A stretch of 64,000 bases of DNA from an uncultured Methanobrevibacter sp. (GTDB taxonomy: Archaea > Methanobacteriota > Methanobacteria > Methanobacteriales > Methanobacteriaceae), in the NCBI RefSeq assembly GCF_937881195.1, contig NZ_CALGFC010000025.1, positions 104,280-168,279 on the forward strand, in the 5' to 3' direction. The notes below the pieces were generated by a model. That model saw only the letters and a program-made list of their open reading frames with translations. It was not told where the DNA came from and searched no databases. The translations under genes were made by a program, and so were the position numbers. This document shows positions 18,049-27,857 of this stretch, piece by piece (positions within the stretch are counted from its first letter, which is position 1; each line of letters starts with the position of its first letter).

Positions 18049-20970
18049 ATGGCATATTTGGAAAACAATATTAACAATATTAATAATATAAATAATATTA
18101 GTAATATTAGTAATACTAATAATATTAGTAATTTTAAGAATAATTTTAAAAAAAATTTATCTTCATTATTTTTCTTAACAATTTTTTTTGTCCTGTTTTT
18201 AGCATTGATTAATTCTACATATGCTTATAATATAGGGGATAATGAAAGTTTAGATGATGGAATTAATAATGCTTTAAACAATACTGATACTGGTGTGTTA
18301 GAACTAAAAGAAAATGGAACATACGATGCTCAAAACATCCAGATACAAGCAAATAAAAATGTTACAATAAGGGGAAGTGGAAACGGTTCGGTTATAGATG
18401 GTTTAGATGCAAATAGGTTGTTTTATTTAAATAATAATTCAAGTTTATATCTATACAATCTTATTTTAACTGGTGGAAAACTAACTTCAGACAATGGTAA
18501 TTTCATTTATAATAATGGGGGATATTTATATTTAGAAAATTGTACATTTTCTAATGGAGTTAGCCCGTATTCAACTTCATTACAAGGTGGCATTTATACA
18601 ACAGATGTAAGTACAACTATCATTGAAAATTGTATATTTAAAAATTGTGATGGCTATATGGGAGTAGCAATAGCTAATTACGGAATTTTATCTATTAATA
18701 ATTCTGTATTTAGAGATAATAAAGTTCGTTATGGCCTTATCCGTAATAGTGGGCAGATGAATTTAACTAATTCTATTTTTATTAACACTGATGGTAATAC
18801 ATATAGTGGAGGGTATGGTAGTGATGTTTGGTTAAGAGGAAATTCTACTTCTTACCTAACAAATATCACATTTTTAAACTCAAAACCTACTCATGGAGTT
18901 GTTAATGGATATACTGATTTTGTTGGAAATCTCATCATTGATAATTGTAGTTTCATTGGATCTTCTTCATGGGGTAGTTCAACTGGAGTTTATATTCAAG
19001 GAGGTAATGTTTCAATAAATAATACTCTATTTGATTCAAATTTGGGTAATGCTGCAGCTAGTGGTGGTGCAATATCAATAACTAAATCTCCAATAATAGT
19101 CAATATTAATAATTGTAATTTTACAAACAATACTTCAAAAGATGGTTCAGGAATTTATTCTTGGACTGATAATCAATGTATAATTTTCATAAATAACTGT
19201 ATTTTTAATGGAAATATTGTTAATTCTGCATCATATGGTGGAGGAACAGTTTCTATTGGAGGTAAATCCAAATTTAATATTACAAATAGTACTTTTAAAA
19301 ATAACAGAGGTATTTATGGAGGAGCTATCTTTATAGCTCAAAAAGACATAATTGCTACTTTAGTTAATTGTAATATAATAAACAATAGTGCAACACAAGG
19401 AAGTGGAATTTATCAAAAAGATGGTAATCTAACAGTATTATATTCTATTTTTTTAAATAATACTAACAATGAAACTACTAAAACTATCTATAAATATTAT
19501 TCTAGTAATAGCTATATGAACCTTGATTATAATTATTGGGGTGAAAATAATTTATCAATTGATGATATTGATGGGATGATGTTAGGTCGTGAAGATTTTG
19601 TTATTGTTAATTATTATATAAACTCTATAAATTTAGAATTATTATCTAATCAGGGATTATATATTGATGATATTTTAAAAATTAAATATAATTTTACTAT
19701 TTCAGATGAAAATGGTCCTGTTGATATTAATTCTTTAAATAATTTTATTGGAAATATTAAAGTAGGAAACCAAAATATAGAAATAAATAATCTCACTGGG
19801 GAAATAAATCTTCCAATAAGTGAAATAAATAATTTATATTCCTTGATATTTAGTGGATATGAAGTAGATAATTTAGAATATACTGCACTTCCAAAAGCTG
19901 GAAATATAACATTAGAAAACATTTCTGGAATTATTGGAGACACAATTATTATAAATGTGACTTTAAAAGATTATAATGGTAATTTATTAGCTAATAAAGA
20001 AATTGAATTTTACATTGATAATATTTTAATCGGAAAAATCAATACTACTCAAAATGGAATAGCCAGTATTAGCTACTTATTAACAAAATTAGGAAAACTA
20101 AATTTAACAGCTAAATATTCTGGAGATGATTATATTACCTCTGATGTGATAGTTGATTTAATAGTTTCTGAAATTCCTGATACTGAATCTCCTAAAGTTT
20201 CAATAAATAAACAAAATGGAACCTATTTTAATAATGTTCAACTATTACTAAATATAAGTGAAAATGGAACTATTTATTACACACTTGATGGTAGTAACCC
20301 TACTAATAATAGTAATATATATAATGGCCCAATTATTTTAAATTCTTCAGCTATTATTAAATATATTGGATATGATTTAGCTAAAAACCCTTCAAATATT
20401 TATACTAATAAGTATACTGTTCAAAAAAGTGCAATTTCTACTCAAGCTAGTGTTAAATCTGGAACATATAAATCTGACATTAAAGTAACTATTCCAAGTG
20501 TTTCTGGAACTACAATTTACTACAAAATTGGCAGTGGTGTATATAAGAAATACAATGGTCCAATTACTATAAAATCTAGTAGTACTTTAAGTTATTACTA
20601 TAAAGATATTGTAGGTATTAAATCTAAAGTTAATTCAATGAAATATACTATTGATAAAACAAGTCCAAAAGTCTTAGATAAAAATACTAAGTCTTATAAA
20701 AAGGTTAAAGCTAAAAAACAAACATTAAAAATCAAATTTTCAGAAAATGTCAAAATAAGCTCTAAAAATCTTAAAAAGATCCTTGTTAAAACCAGTAAAG
20801 GCAAAAAAGTTTCAGTTAAATTCGCAGTTAAAAACAATTACTTATACATGAAAATACCAAAAGTAACTAAAAAGACCAAATACTACTTAATTATCCCTAA
20901 AAACATTGTAAGTGATAAATTAGGTAATTTATTAAAGTCAAAAACAACTTTAAGATATATTAGTCTATAA
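18049..20970 (+). CDS. large adhesin-like protein: beta-helix, Ig-like, chitobiase C-terminal repeats, C-terminal Ig-like domain
   Basis: A 973-aa surface protein. It starts with an unusual Asn-rich leader (INNINNINNISNIS repeats) before a signal segment (LSSLFFLTIFFVLFLALI, ending STYA). Residues about 70-520 are a beta-helix with polymorphic-outer-membrane-like GG.IY and N.TF.NN repeats. An Ig-like domain follows (about 620-710), then two chitobiase/beta-hexosaminidase C-terminal-type modules (YYTLDGSNPTNNSN near 745; YYKIGSGVYKKYNGPI near 825). It ends in an SbsA/Big_5-like Ig domain (TSPKVLDKNTKSYKKVKAKK). There is no membrane anchor. The last 315 bp before the final codon are identical to the gene at 29201. 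A GGTG site precedes the ATG. Confidence 0.85.
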   Translation: MAYLENNINNINNINNISNISNTNNISNFKNNFKKNLSSLFFLTIFFVLFLALINSTYAYNIGDNESLDDGINNALNNTDTGVLELKENGTYDAQNIQIQANKNVTIRGSGNGSVIDGLDANRLFYLNNNSSLYLYNLILTGGKLTSDNGNFIYNNGGYLYLENCTFSNGVSPYSTSLQGGIYTTDVSTTIIENCIFKNCDGYMGVAIANYGILSINNSVFRDNKVRYGLIRNSGQMNLTNSIFINTDGNTYSGGYGSDVWLRGNSTSYLTNITFLNSKPTHGVVNGYTDFVGNLIIDNCSFIGSSSWGSSTGVYIQGGNVSINNTLFDSNLGNAAASGGAISITKSPIIVNINNCNFTNNTSKDGSGIYSWTDNQCIIFINNCIFNGNIVNSASYGGGTVSIGGKSKFNITNSTFKNNRGIYGGAIFIAQKDIIATLVNCNIINNSATQGSGIYQKDGNLTVLYSIFLNNTNNETTKTIYKYYSSNSYMNLDYNYWGENNLSIDDIDGMMLGREDFVIVNYYINSINLELLSNQGLYIDDILKIKYNFTISDENGPVDINSLNNFIGNIKVGNQNIEINNLTGEINLPISEINNLYSLIFSGYEVDNLEYTALPKAGNITLENISGIIGDTIIINVTLKDYNGNLLANKEIEFYIDNILIGKINTTQNGIASISYLLTKLGKLNLTAKYSGDDYITSDVIVDLIVSEIPDTESPKVSINKQNGTYFNNVQLLLNISENGTIYYTLDGSNPTNNSNIYNGPIILNSSAIIKYIGYDLAKNPSNIYTNKYTVQKSAISTQASVKSGTYKSDIKVTIPSVSGTTIYYKIGSGVYKKYNGPITIKSSSTLSYYYKDIVGIKSKVNSMKYTIDKTSPKVLDKNTKSYKKVKAKKQTLKIKFSENVKISSKNLKKILVKTSKGKKVSVKFAVKNNYLYMKIPKVTKKTKYYLIIPKNIVSDKLGNLLKSKTTLRYISL

Positions 20971-20987
20971 AACAAATCAAAAAAAAA
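20650..20987 (+). repeat. 3'-end repeat shared with the adhesin at 29201 (copy 1)
   Basis: Positions 20650-20964 match 31130-31444 exactly (315 bp). After one mismatch (20965 C versus 31445 G) identity resumes across the stop codon to 20987. It encodes the C-terminal Ig-like domain. Flanking sequences on both sides differ immediately. Confidence 0.97.
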
Positions 20988-21023
20988 ACATTTTTAGTTA
21001 GAAGATAAAAAACATTTTTTATT

Positions 21024-21056
21024 AAAAAGGAAATTTACTATCTCCTTTTTTTATTT
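21024..21056 (+). terminator. hairpin plus T-tract after the adhesin at 18049
   Basis: AAAAAGGA (21024-21031) pairs with TCCTTTTT (21043-21050) around an 11-base loop, followed by a T-rich run. The same design follows the paralogous gene at 31480. Confidence 0.65.
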
Positions 21057-21335
21057 TTTAATGTATTAAATTATATTTTTTCATTTTTTTAATTTATAAT
21101 CTATCTTTTGATTCTTTTTTATAAAATTTTTAAATAACTTTAAATAACTTTTATAAAACTTTTATAATTAATTTTATGAGTTATAACTACTTTTGACGGG
21201 TTTTTTTAATATGGGAGTTTAATGATTATTTTATATCTATTTAAGAAGTTATTAATTATATTTTTTGTATTAATACTGATTCTTAGAATTTTTTTTGTTT
21301 ATTATTGATTTTTTTGCAATGTTTTTTGTTGGTGA

Positions 21336-21349
21336 AACATTTATATATT
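21336..21349 (+). promoter_or_regulatory. BRE/TATA promoter for the adhesin at 21460
   Basis: GAAACATTTATATATTT, with a purine-rich BRE-like start and a TATA element, about 110 bases before the start codon; this implies a leader of roughly 80-90 nt. An almost identical element occurs at 28960 and 46900. Confidence 0.5.
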
Positions 21350-21459
21350 TCTTTTGTATATATTTATTGATATGAAAGGATATTATAGTCGTTATTATTT
21401 TTTTATTTTTTAATTTTTTATAATATCTATTCTTAATATTATATCATATGGAGGTAGAT

Positions 21460-23418
21460 ATGTTTTCATCATTTTGTAAAAAAGGCTCATTTAATAAAGG
21501 ATTTAGGTTTTTATTATTATTTTCATTTTTATTTTGTGTTTTTTTATCTCTAAGTAGTGTTTGTGCTGTTTATATAGGTGATGAAACTCAATATAATAGT
21601 TCAAGCGATATTCAAAGTATCATTGATAATACAAATGATAATGATACCGTAGAGTTCGTTGGAACTGAATATAATAATTTGTCCTTAAAAGTCGATAAGA
21701 ATCTTAATATCATTTCAAATGTTGGAACTAAATTTATTGGTTCTAATAATATAACTGCTTTTACGATTGGTTCTAATGTTTCTAGTATTAATATCACTGG
21801 TTTTACATTTATAAACTATAAATCTGCTGTTTACTTAAATTCTTGTTCTGATGTTAATTTAAATGGTCTTTTAATTGAAAATTGTGATAAGGGAATAGTT
21901 TTAGATAATTCAAATAATGTGTTTATTAGTGATACAATAATTAATGGTGGTAATCAGGGAATTTTGATTAATAGTTCTACTAATTCAGATTTAAAATATC
22001 TTAACATTATTAATTCTAGTGGTAATGGTATTTTAATCGTTGATTCGAATGGAACTAATATTGAAAGTTCTATTATTAAAGGATGCGGTCAAAACTCTTC
22101 AAATAGTGGTAATTATGGGATTTACATTAAGAATGTGATTTCTTTATTTATTGAAGGTTGTAATATTACTGAAAATCGGAACGGAATTGGTTTAGATTCT
22201 GTTAAAAATTTGTCAATATCTGAGTCCCATATTTTTCTAAATGGTGCTCCAACATATAGAAATTATGGTGGTGTAACCTATTTTGAATTTAGCGATGGTG
22301 TTGGTTTGAATTTCCTATCTGGTATTTGTGATAATATTTTAATATATAAAAATACCTTTGAAAATGTATCAGTTAGTATTAGCTTTAATACATGGATTTC
22401 AAATTTAACCATGGTTGAAAACCTAATTTTTAGTGTTATAGAATCAATTCCAGAAAAAGTAGTTTGGAATACAAGTACTAATCTTGTTTCTAATAATATA
22501 ATTACTAGTGGACTTGGTGGTCCTCATAATGGGGGAGCAGTATTTCAAGCAAATTTAGTTCGAGGTTTTTGTTGTGGTATTGATTATATTGCAATGCATA
22601 TCAAGCTTATTAGAACTGGTGTTTCTACTTATACTGCTTATGTTATTAGTGATGCTAATGGTGAAGTTTCAAATAATGTTCCTATTTATACAGATAATGG
22701 TACAATTGCAACCAATATTCCAGATGGAATCATGACTTTTACTATAGGTTCTAAAATTTTCCATGTTCCTCTTGTTAATGGTGTTGCTACTTTAACTGTT
22801 GATTTTTCAGATTTAACTGGTGATGTTTCTGTTGATTATTATGGTTTTGGTTCTGTTATAAATTGGGATAGGGAATTTGAATATATGGCTCCTATTTTTG
22901 ATAAGGAATATGAAATTTCAGGATTTGGTGTAATACCTGTTTTTGAAGAATTTAATGGTTCTGATGATAATGGTACTGGAGATGGTTCAGGTAATAATGG
23001 AGGAGATGGAACTGGAGATGGATCTAATTCAGGGGATGGATCTAATTCTGGTAATGAAGGAGTAGATGGATTTGGCTTTACTCAATCTATGTTAAATCAA
23101 GCTCAATCAATTGCAAATTTCTTCTCTTCAAACTCTAATTCCCAAGATTCATCTAAAAGTTCTAATTCCCAAGATTCATCTAATTATCAATCTTCCTCTC
23201 AAAGTAACAATATATTTGGGGTTGGTGTAAGCCAAGAATCTTCATCAAGTTCTTCTTCTGGAGGTGCTGAAGGATCTGGAAAAGCTAGTGAAGTCATTGT
23301 TAAAGATTCTAGTGTAGATAAAATTATTCAAAATCCGATTAACTGGATAATTATAGCTATAATACTTTTTATGGCTATTTTGTTTGGATATATTAGACGA
23401 GGAAAAACTATTCAATAA
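21460..23418 (+). CDS. cell-surface adhesin-like protein, beta-helix with Ser-rich stalk and C-terminal membrane anchor
   Basis: A 652-aa exported protein. The ATG at 21460 is chosen over the in-frame ATG at 21448 because a GGAGGT ribosome-binding site lies between them, four bases before 21460. Signal segment FLLLFSFLFCVFLSLSSVCA, then a beta-helix opening SDIQSIIDNTNDNDTVEFVG that is paralogous to the one in the minus-strand gene at 15899. The helix carries the family's segment with RGFCCGIDYIAMHIKLIRTG. A Gly/Asp/Ser-rich then Ser/Gln-rich linker (about 510-620) leads to a single helix (WIIIAIILFMAILFGYI) and basic RRGKTIQ tail. Membrane-anchored surface protein. Confidence 0.86.
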   Translation: MFSSFCKKGSFNKGFRFLLLFSFLFCVFLSLSSVCAVYIGDETQYNSSSDIQSIIDNTNDNDTVEFVGTEYNNLSLKVDKNLNIISNVGTKFIGSNNITAFTIGSNVSSINITGFTFINYKSAVYLNSCSDVNLNGLLIENCDKGIVLDNSNNVFISDTIINGGNQGILINSSTNSDLKYLNIINSSGNGILIVDSNGTNIESSIIKGCGQNSSNSGNYGIYIKNVISLFIEGCNITENRNGIGLDSVKNLSISESHIFLNGAPTYRNYGGVTYFEFSDGVGLNFLSGICDNILIYKNTFENVSVSISFNTWISNLTMVENLIFSVIESIPEKVVWNTSTNLVSNNIITSGLGGPHNGGAVFQANLVRGFCCGIDYIAMHIKLIRTGVSTYTAYVISDANGEVSNNVPIYTDNGTIATNIPDGIMTFTIGSKIFHVPLVNGVATLTVDFSDLTGDVSVDYYGFGSVINWDREFEYMAPIFDKEYEISGFGVIPVFEEFNGSDDNGTGDGSGNNGGDGTGDGSNSGDGSNSGNEGVDGFGFTQSMLNQAQSIANFFSSNSNSQDSSKSSNSQDSSNYQSSSQSNNIFGVGVSQESSSSSSSGGAEGSGKASEVIVKDSSVDKIIQNPINWIIIAIILFMAILFGYIRRGKTIQ

Positions 23419-23671
23419 AAAAATTTATATTTTTTATATATTTTATATTATTTTTTTTTAAAAAAAATCATGATATATTTTAGGAATAATCTTAAAATTA
23501 CTTTTTTTAGCTTTAAAAGTATTTTTAAGATTATTTTTTATTATAATTTAATAAATTAAATATTTTAAAATCATATTTCTTAAAATTATATTTTTTAAAA
23601 TTAAATATTTTAAAATTATATTTCTTAAAATTAAATATTTTAAAATTATAATTTGAATTTTAATTAATAAT

Positions 23672-23703
23672 AGGCGAATAATTATGAAGGCGAATAATTA
23701 TGA
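23672..23703 (+). repeat. 16-bp perfect tandem duplication across a start codon
   Basis: AGGCGAATAATTATGA occurs twice in direct contact (23672-23687 and 23688-23703). Each copy carries an ATG; the second (23700) opens the long frame, while the first (23684) is in another frame and ends after eight codons. Confidence 0.95.
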
Positions 23704-26700
23704 ATATTAAGTCAATAAAATCAACAAATTTATCAAAAATATTGTTTTCAGTAGTTTTAATTTTATTTTTTGTTTCTGCATTAAATTTTGTTTCTGCAGA
23801 TGAAAATTTAAATAATGAAACTGGTAATTCTTCAATAGCTACAGATAATTCTCTAGTTAATACAACAAACTATTCGGTTACCACAAAAAACTCTTCAGTT
23901 AGCTCCACAAATTCCTCGATTAGTACAGCTAGTTCTTCTGTAAATATTGGGGTTGATTCAAATATCACTCAATGGATTCTTAATTTAAATGTTTCAGGCT
24001 CACCAGTTATTAGTTCAGATGGTAATACAATTTATGTTTGTGAATATAATGGTAATGTATCTGCTTTTAACAAAGATGGTTCTCTTAAATGGAAATTTAA
24101 TACTGGAAATAATATTCTAAACAGCCCTACTATTGGTGAAAGTGGAAATATTTATGTTATAAATAAAGTAAATATTTTATACTCAATTAATCCTAATGGG
24201 AGTTTAAACTGGAAATATTCTATTTTACCATTTGGAGATCAAAATTCTGGTTCTTCGCCTGTTCTAGATGAATATGAAAATATTTATTTCACTACAAAAA
24301 ATGGTACTTTAGGCTCTGTTAATAAAGAAGGTGTTTTAAGATGGAGTATTCAAATTCATGGGTCTGTAAATCAGATGAGTGGATTTAATATAATATCACA
24401 ACCATATACTCTTGGTACTCCTATTGTATCAAATGGCAGATTATATATAACAGATCTTCATGATTTAGATGCTGCTGACTTTTATCAAACTGGTATTGTG
24501 CTTATTTGTGTGAATACAAGTAATGGTAATATTTTATGGGAGAATAATTTTGATCAAAATGGTGCTTCAATTCAATACAATTCAATAGCAGTTGCTAGTG
24601 ATGGTACTGTTTATATAACAACTTGTAGAAATTGGAATGAAGGTTTAGTTTATGGTAGAATGTTTAATGGGTATTTAAATGGATCTTATCCTTATAATAT
24701 TTCCTGGGAATATTTTTATATAAATAACACTAGTTTATATGCATTTTCTCCTGAGGGGGATCTTCTATGGAAATGGGGAGATAATAGTACTGGTTTAAAT
24801 GTTTTTGGTTCTCCAGCTATTAGCTCTAATGGAACTATTTATATAGTTTATCAGGATGCTTTATATGCAATTTATCAGGGTAATATTCTATGGAAATATA
24901 ATCATAATGGTGTTTCTTCCTCATATGTTAGTCCAATTGTTGATGGAAATGGGGTGATTTATTTAAGTACTAATTCAGGACTTTTAGCTATTAATCCTAA
25001 TGGTACTCTTAAATGGAAAAAAGTTACAAACACAGTTAAAAGCCCTATAATTATTGGTAATGATGGCACTATTTATTTTTCTGATGAAAGTCATTTATAT
25101 GCTCTCAATAATGCAACTGCAAATTTTACTTATAATACTTCTAATTTAAATGTTAGTTTTACTGATAAAACTAATGGTAATAATTTTTATTATTATTGGG
25201 ATTTTGGAGATGGAAATTTTTCATCTGAGAAAAATCCAACACATAAATACGGTATTGGTGGAAATTATACTGTTAGTTTAACTATTTCTACTGGTAGTCA
25301 TATCAGTATTTTTACAACTATTATCCATGTTGAAGATAAGATAGCTCCTATTATTAGTCTTAATCATCAAAGTGGTAGCTATAATAATATTAGTATTAAT
25401 GCAACATTAAATGAAGAAGGACTTATTTATTATACTATAGATGGTTTTAATCCTGTCATTGGAGTTAATTTGTGGAATAATTCTTTATTAATTAATAAAA
25501 ACACTACTCTTCGTTTAATAGCTGTTGATTTATCTGGTAATCCTTCACCTATTTATACTTTTAAATATACTATAAAGAACAATACTAATAATTCTAATGG
25601 TACTAATAATAATTTAACAAATACAAGTAAAGCTGTTAAACCTAAAGCTATTATTCTTTCAGATTTAATAATTGTTTCTACTAAATTGAAAAATAGTATT
25701 GTTTATGTTAAAGTTAAAAATATAGGGACTGCTACTTCTTCTAATTGTAAATTATTAATTTATTATAATAAAAAATATTATAAAGTTGTTAATGTATCTA
25801 AAATAGCTAAAGGTCAAACTAAAATTGTTAAAGTTAAATTTTATAAGAGTTTAGCTAGTAAAACAAAGACTGCTCAGATTAATTATAAAAAATTGTCAAA
25901 AGAGTCTGATTATTATAATAATAAGGTTAAATTTAAAAGTTCTATAATTAAAAATTCGAATGTTGATCTTGTTATTACTTCTACTAAAACTAAAGGTTCT
26001 TATTGTTATATTAAAGTTAAAAATATTGGTAATTCTAGTTCTTCTAAAACTTCTTTAATTGTTTATTATGGTAAAAAATATAATTCTGTTAGTGTTTTTA
26101 AAATCGCTAAAGGCAAATCTAAATGGGTCAAAGTTAAATTTTTAAAGAGTTTAATATATAAAAAGAAATTTGCAAAGATTAATTATAATAAATTGTCAAA
26201 AGAGTCTAATTATAATAATAATATTGTTGAATTTAAAAATTCTATTACTCGTAATTCTTATAAGTCCGATTCATCAAATACAAATTCAATTACTGGTGCT
26301 GATCTTCTTGTTACTAGTATTATTAGGTTATATTTAGCTGATGAGCATCCAAATGACCCTAAATATTATAATAGTACTATTTATAATGTTACTGTTAAAA
26401 ATATTGGAGGCAAAGCTGTTGGTGAATCTCAACTTAAAATGGCTCTTACTGATGAACATTATAAAATTATGGATATTCCTAGTCTGAAAGCTGGTGAAAG
26501 TGTATCTTTAATTCTCTTCTTCTTTAATGAGGATCATAGGGATGGGCATAATGATTGGGGTGTAGGTTTTACTAATACTACAACTGGTGAGCGTTTAACT
26601 AAATATGTTACATTGAATTATAATAAAAAAGCAAGTGAAGATAATTATAATAATAATTATTTCACTTTTAAAGATGACTATTATAAGTATCTACCAGATT

Positions 26701-26984
26701 TAAAGGTTACAGATATTAAAAGAAGCGATAATATTTATAGTGTAACGATTAAGAATATTGGTACTGCTGTTTCAAAAGCAAGTCAGCTTATAATATGGTA
26801 TAATGATAATCATATTATGGAAGTTACAATTCCATCTATTGCTGTTGGTCAAAGTATTACAATTAAGATTAATTTCTTCACATACTCTACACACAGCTCA
26901 CTTTACAAATATATATGGTTAAATTATAACAAAACAATAATTGAAAGTAATTACACAAACAATGCAGTTAAATTTAAAATATAA
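23700..26984 (+). CDS. large secreted protein: beta-propeller, PKD, chitobiase C-terminal and CARDB modules
   Basis: A 1,094-aa surface protein. Signal segment ILFSVVLILFFVSALNFVSA. Residues about 80-470 are PQQ-type beta-propeller repeats (SPVISSDGNTIYV, SLKWKFNTG and variants). A PKD domain follows (YYWDFGDGNFSSEKNPTHKY, about 495-545), then a chitobiase C-terminal-type module (YYTIDGFNPV, about 560-620). Four CARDB-like domains come next (VKVKNIGTATSS, IKVKNIGNSSSS, VTVKNIGGKAVG, VTIKNIGTAVSK), each ending with a Y-K-x-x-S/E-x-x-Y-x-N-N pattern. There is no membrane anchor. A role in binding polysaccharide or other cells is inferred from the module types. The start region is duplicated. 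Confidence 0.85.
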   Translation: MNIKSIKSTNLSKILFSVVLILFFVSALNFVSADENLNNETGNSSIATDNSLVNTTNYSVTTKNSSVSSTNSSISTASSSVNIGVDSNITQWILNLNVSGSPVISSDGNTIYVCEYNGNVSAFNKDGSLKWKFNTGNNILNSPTIGESGNIYVINKVNILYSINPNGSLNWKYSILPFGDQNSGSSPVLDEYENIYFTTKNGTLGSVNKEGVLRWSIQIHGSVNQMSGFNIISQPYTLGTPIVSNGRLYITDLHDLDAADFYQTGIVLICVNTSNGNILWENNFDQNGASIQYNSIAVASDGTVYITTCRNWNEGLVYGRMFNGYLNGSYPYNISWEYFYINNTSLYAFSPEGDLLWKWGDNSTGLNVFGSPAISSNGTIYIVYQDALYAIYQGNILWKYNHNGVSSSYVSPIVDGNGVIYLSTNSGLLAINPNGTLKWKKVTNTVKSPIIIGNDGTIYFSDESHLYALNNATANFTYNTSNLNVSFTDKTNGNNFYYYWDFGDGNFSSEKNPTHKYGIGGNYTVSLTISTGSHISIFTTIIHVEDKIAPIISLNHQSGSYNNISINATLNEEGLIYYTIDGFNPVIGVNLWNNSLLINKNTTLRLIAVDLSGNPSPIYTFKYTIKNNTNNSNGTNNNLTNTSKAVKPKAIILSDLIIVSTKLKNSIVYVKVKNIGTATSSNCKLLIYYNKKYYKVVNVSKIAKGQTKIVKVKFYKSLASKTKTAQINYKKLSKESDYYNNKVKFKSSIIKNSNVDLVITSTKTKGSYCYIKVKNIGNSSSSKTSLIVYYGKKYNSVSVFKIAKGKSKWVKVKFLKSLIYKKKFAKINYNKLSKESNYNNNIVEFKNSITRNSYKSDSSNTNSITGADLLVTSIIRLYLADEHPNDPKYYNSTIYNVTVKNIGGKAVGESQLKMALTDEHYKIMDIPSLKAGESVSLILFFFNEDHRDGHNDWGVGFTNTTTGERLTKYVTLNYNKKASEDNYNNNYFTFKDDYYKYLPDLKVTDIKRSDNIYSVTIKNIGTAVSKASQLIIWYNDNHIMEVTIPSIAVGQSITIKINFFTYSTHSSLYKYIWLNYNKTIIESNYTNNAVKFKI

Positions 26985-27857
26985 AAGTAATAATAGAAGA
27001 AACAGTAGAAAAAAGAATTTTTAGTTTTTTATTATCTTTTTTATTTTATTATTATTTCATATTTTATTTATTCTTTTTATTATTATTTCATATTTTATTT
27101 ATTCTTTTTATTTTATTATTATTATTTTATATTTTATTTTTATTTATTTTATTAATATTTTATATTATTTTTTATTTTGTGACAATTAATTGCATATCAA
27201 TAATCTTTTATAAATAAGTAAAATAATTTGTATTTTAGACTTATAAAATATATAAAATATTTTATAAATAATAAACTAGATTAGTTTATTAATTTTAATT
27301 TTTAATTTTCTAATATTTCCTATATTTCCTATATTTCTCCTATTTTTCATTTTTTTTCATTTTTACCCTGTTTAATGTTTCTTTATATTCTTATTATTCT
27401 TATTCTTATTCTTATTATATTGAATAGTATATATAATAAAATTAAATTTATAATGTATATATATTAATATGAATCATATAACCGTAACATTTATATCGTA
27501 GTGAAAACATATTCATATCATGGAATTATTAAAAAATATATTTTATCATTCTTCGGTTATGTTAAAAATCATATAATCGTATACTAATATTTTTAAGAAT
27601 TTTATAATATTTTTTATTCGAATTATTTGTTTACTTAATTTATTTTTATTTTTTTATTAATAAAAAATTTTTTAAGGTTTATTTAATTGGAAGTGAATTA
27701 ATATAAAAAATCTATAATTCATTTGTTAAGATTTATTTAGCTATTTATTTAGCTATTTATTTAGCTATTTTAAACCTTTAATGATTAGGTTTTTTGTATT
27801 TAGCTTTCATTTTTTAAATAAAAAATAAAAATTAAATATAAAGGAGAAAAATCAAAT
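26985..27857. other. long non-coding region with repeats ahead of the adhesin at 27858
   Basis: An 873-base gap with no supportable gene. It contains a tandem pair of a 31-bp T-rich unit (27048-27078 and 27079-27109), then a direct repeat ATCATATAAYCGTA at 27473-27486 and 27568-27581, 95 bases apart. Between these lies ACATTTATATCGTAG, resembling the TATA elements of other genes in the island. The arrangement suggests a long 5' leader or a regulated promoter for the gene at 27858; a strong AAGGAG ribosome-binding site precedes it. Confidence 0.5.
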
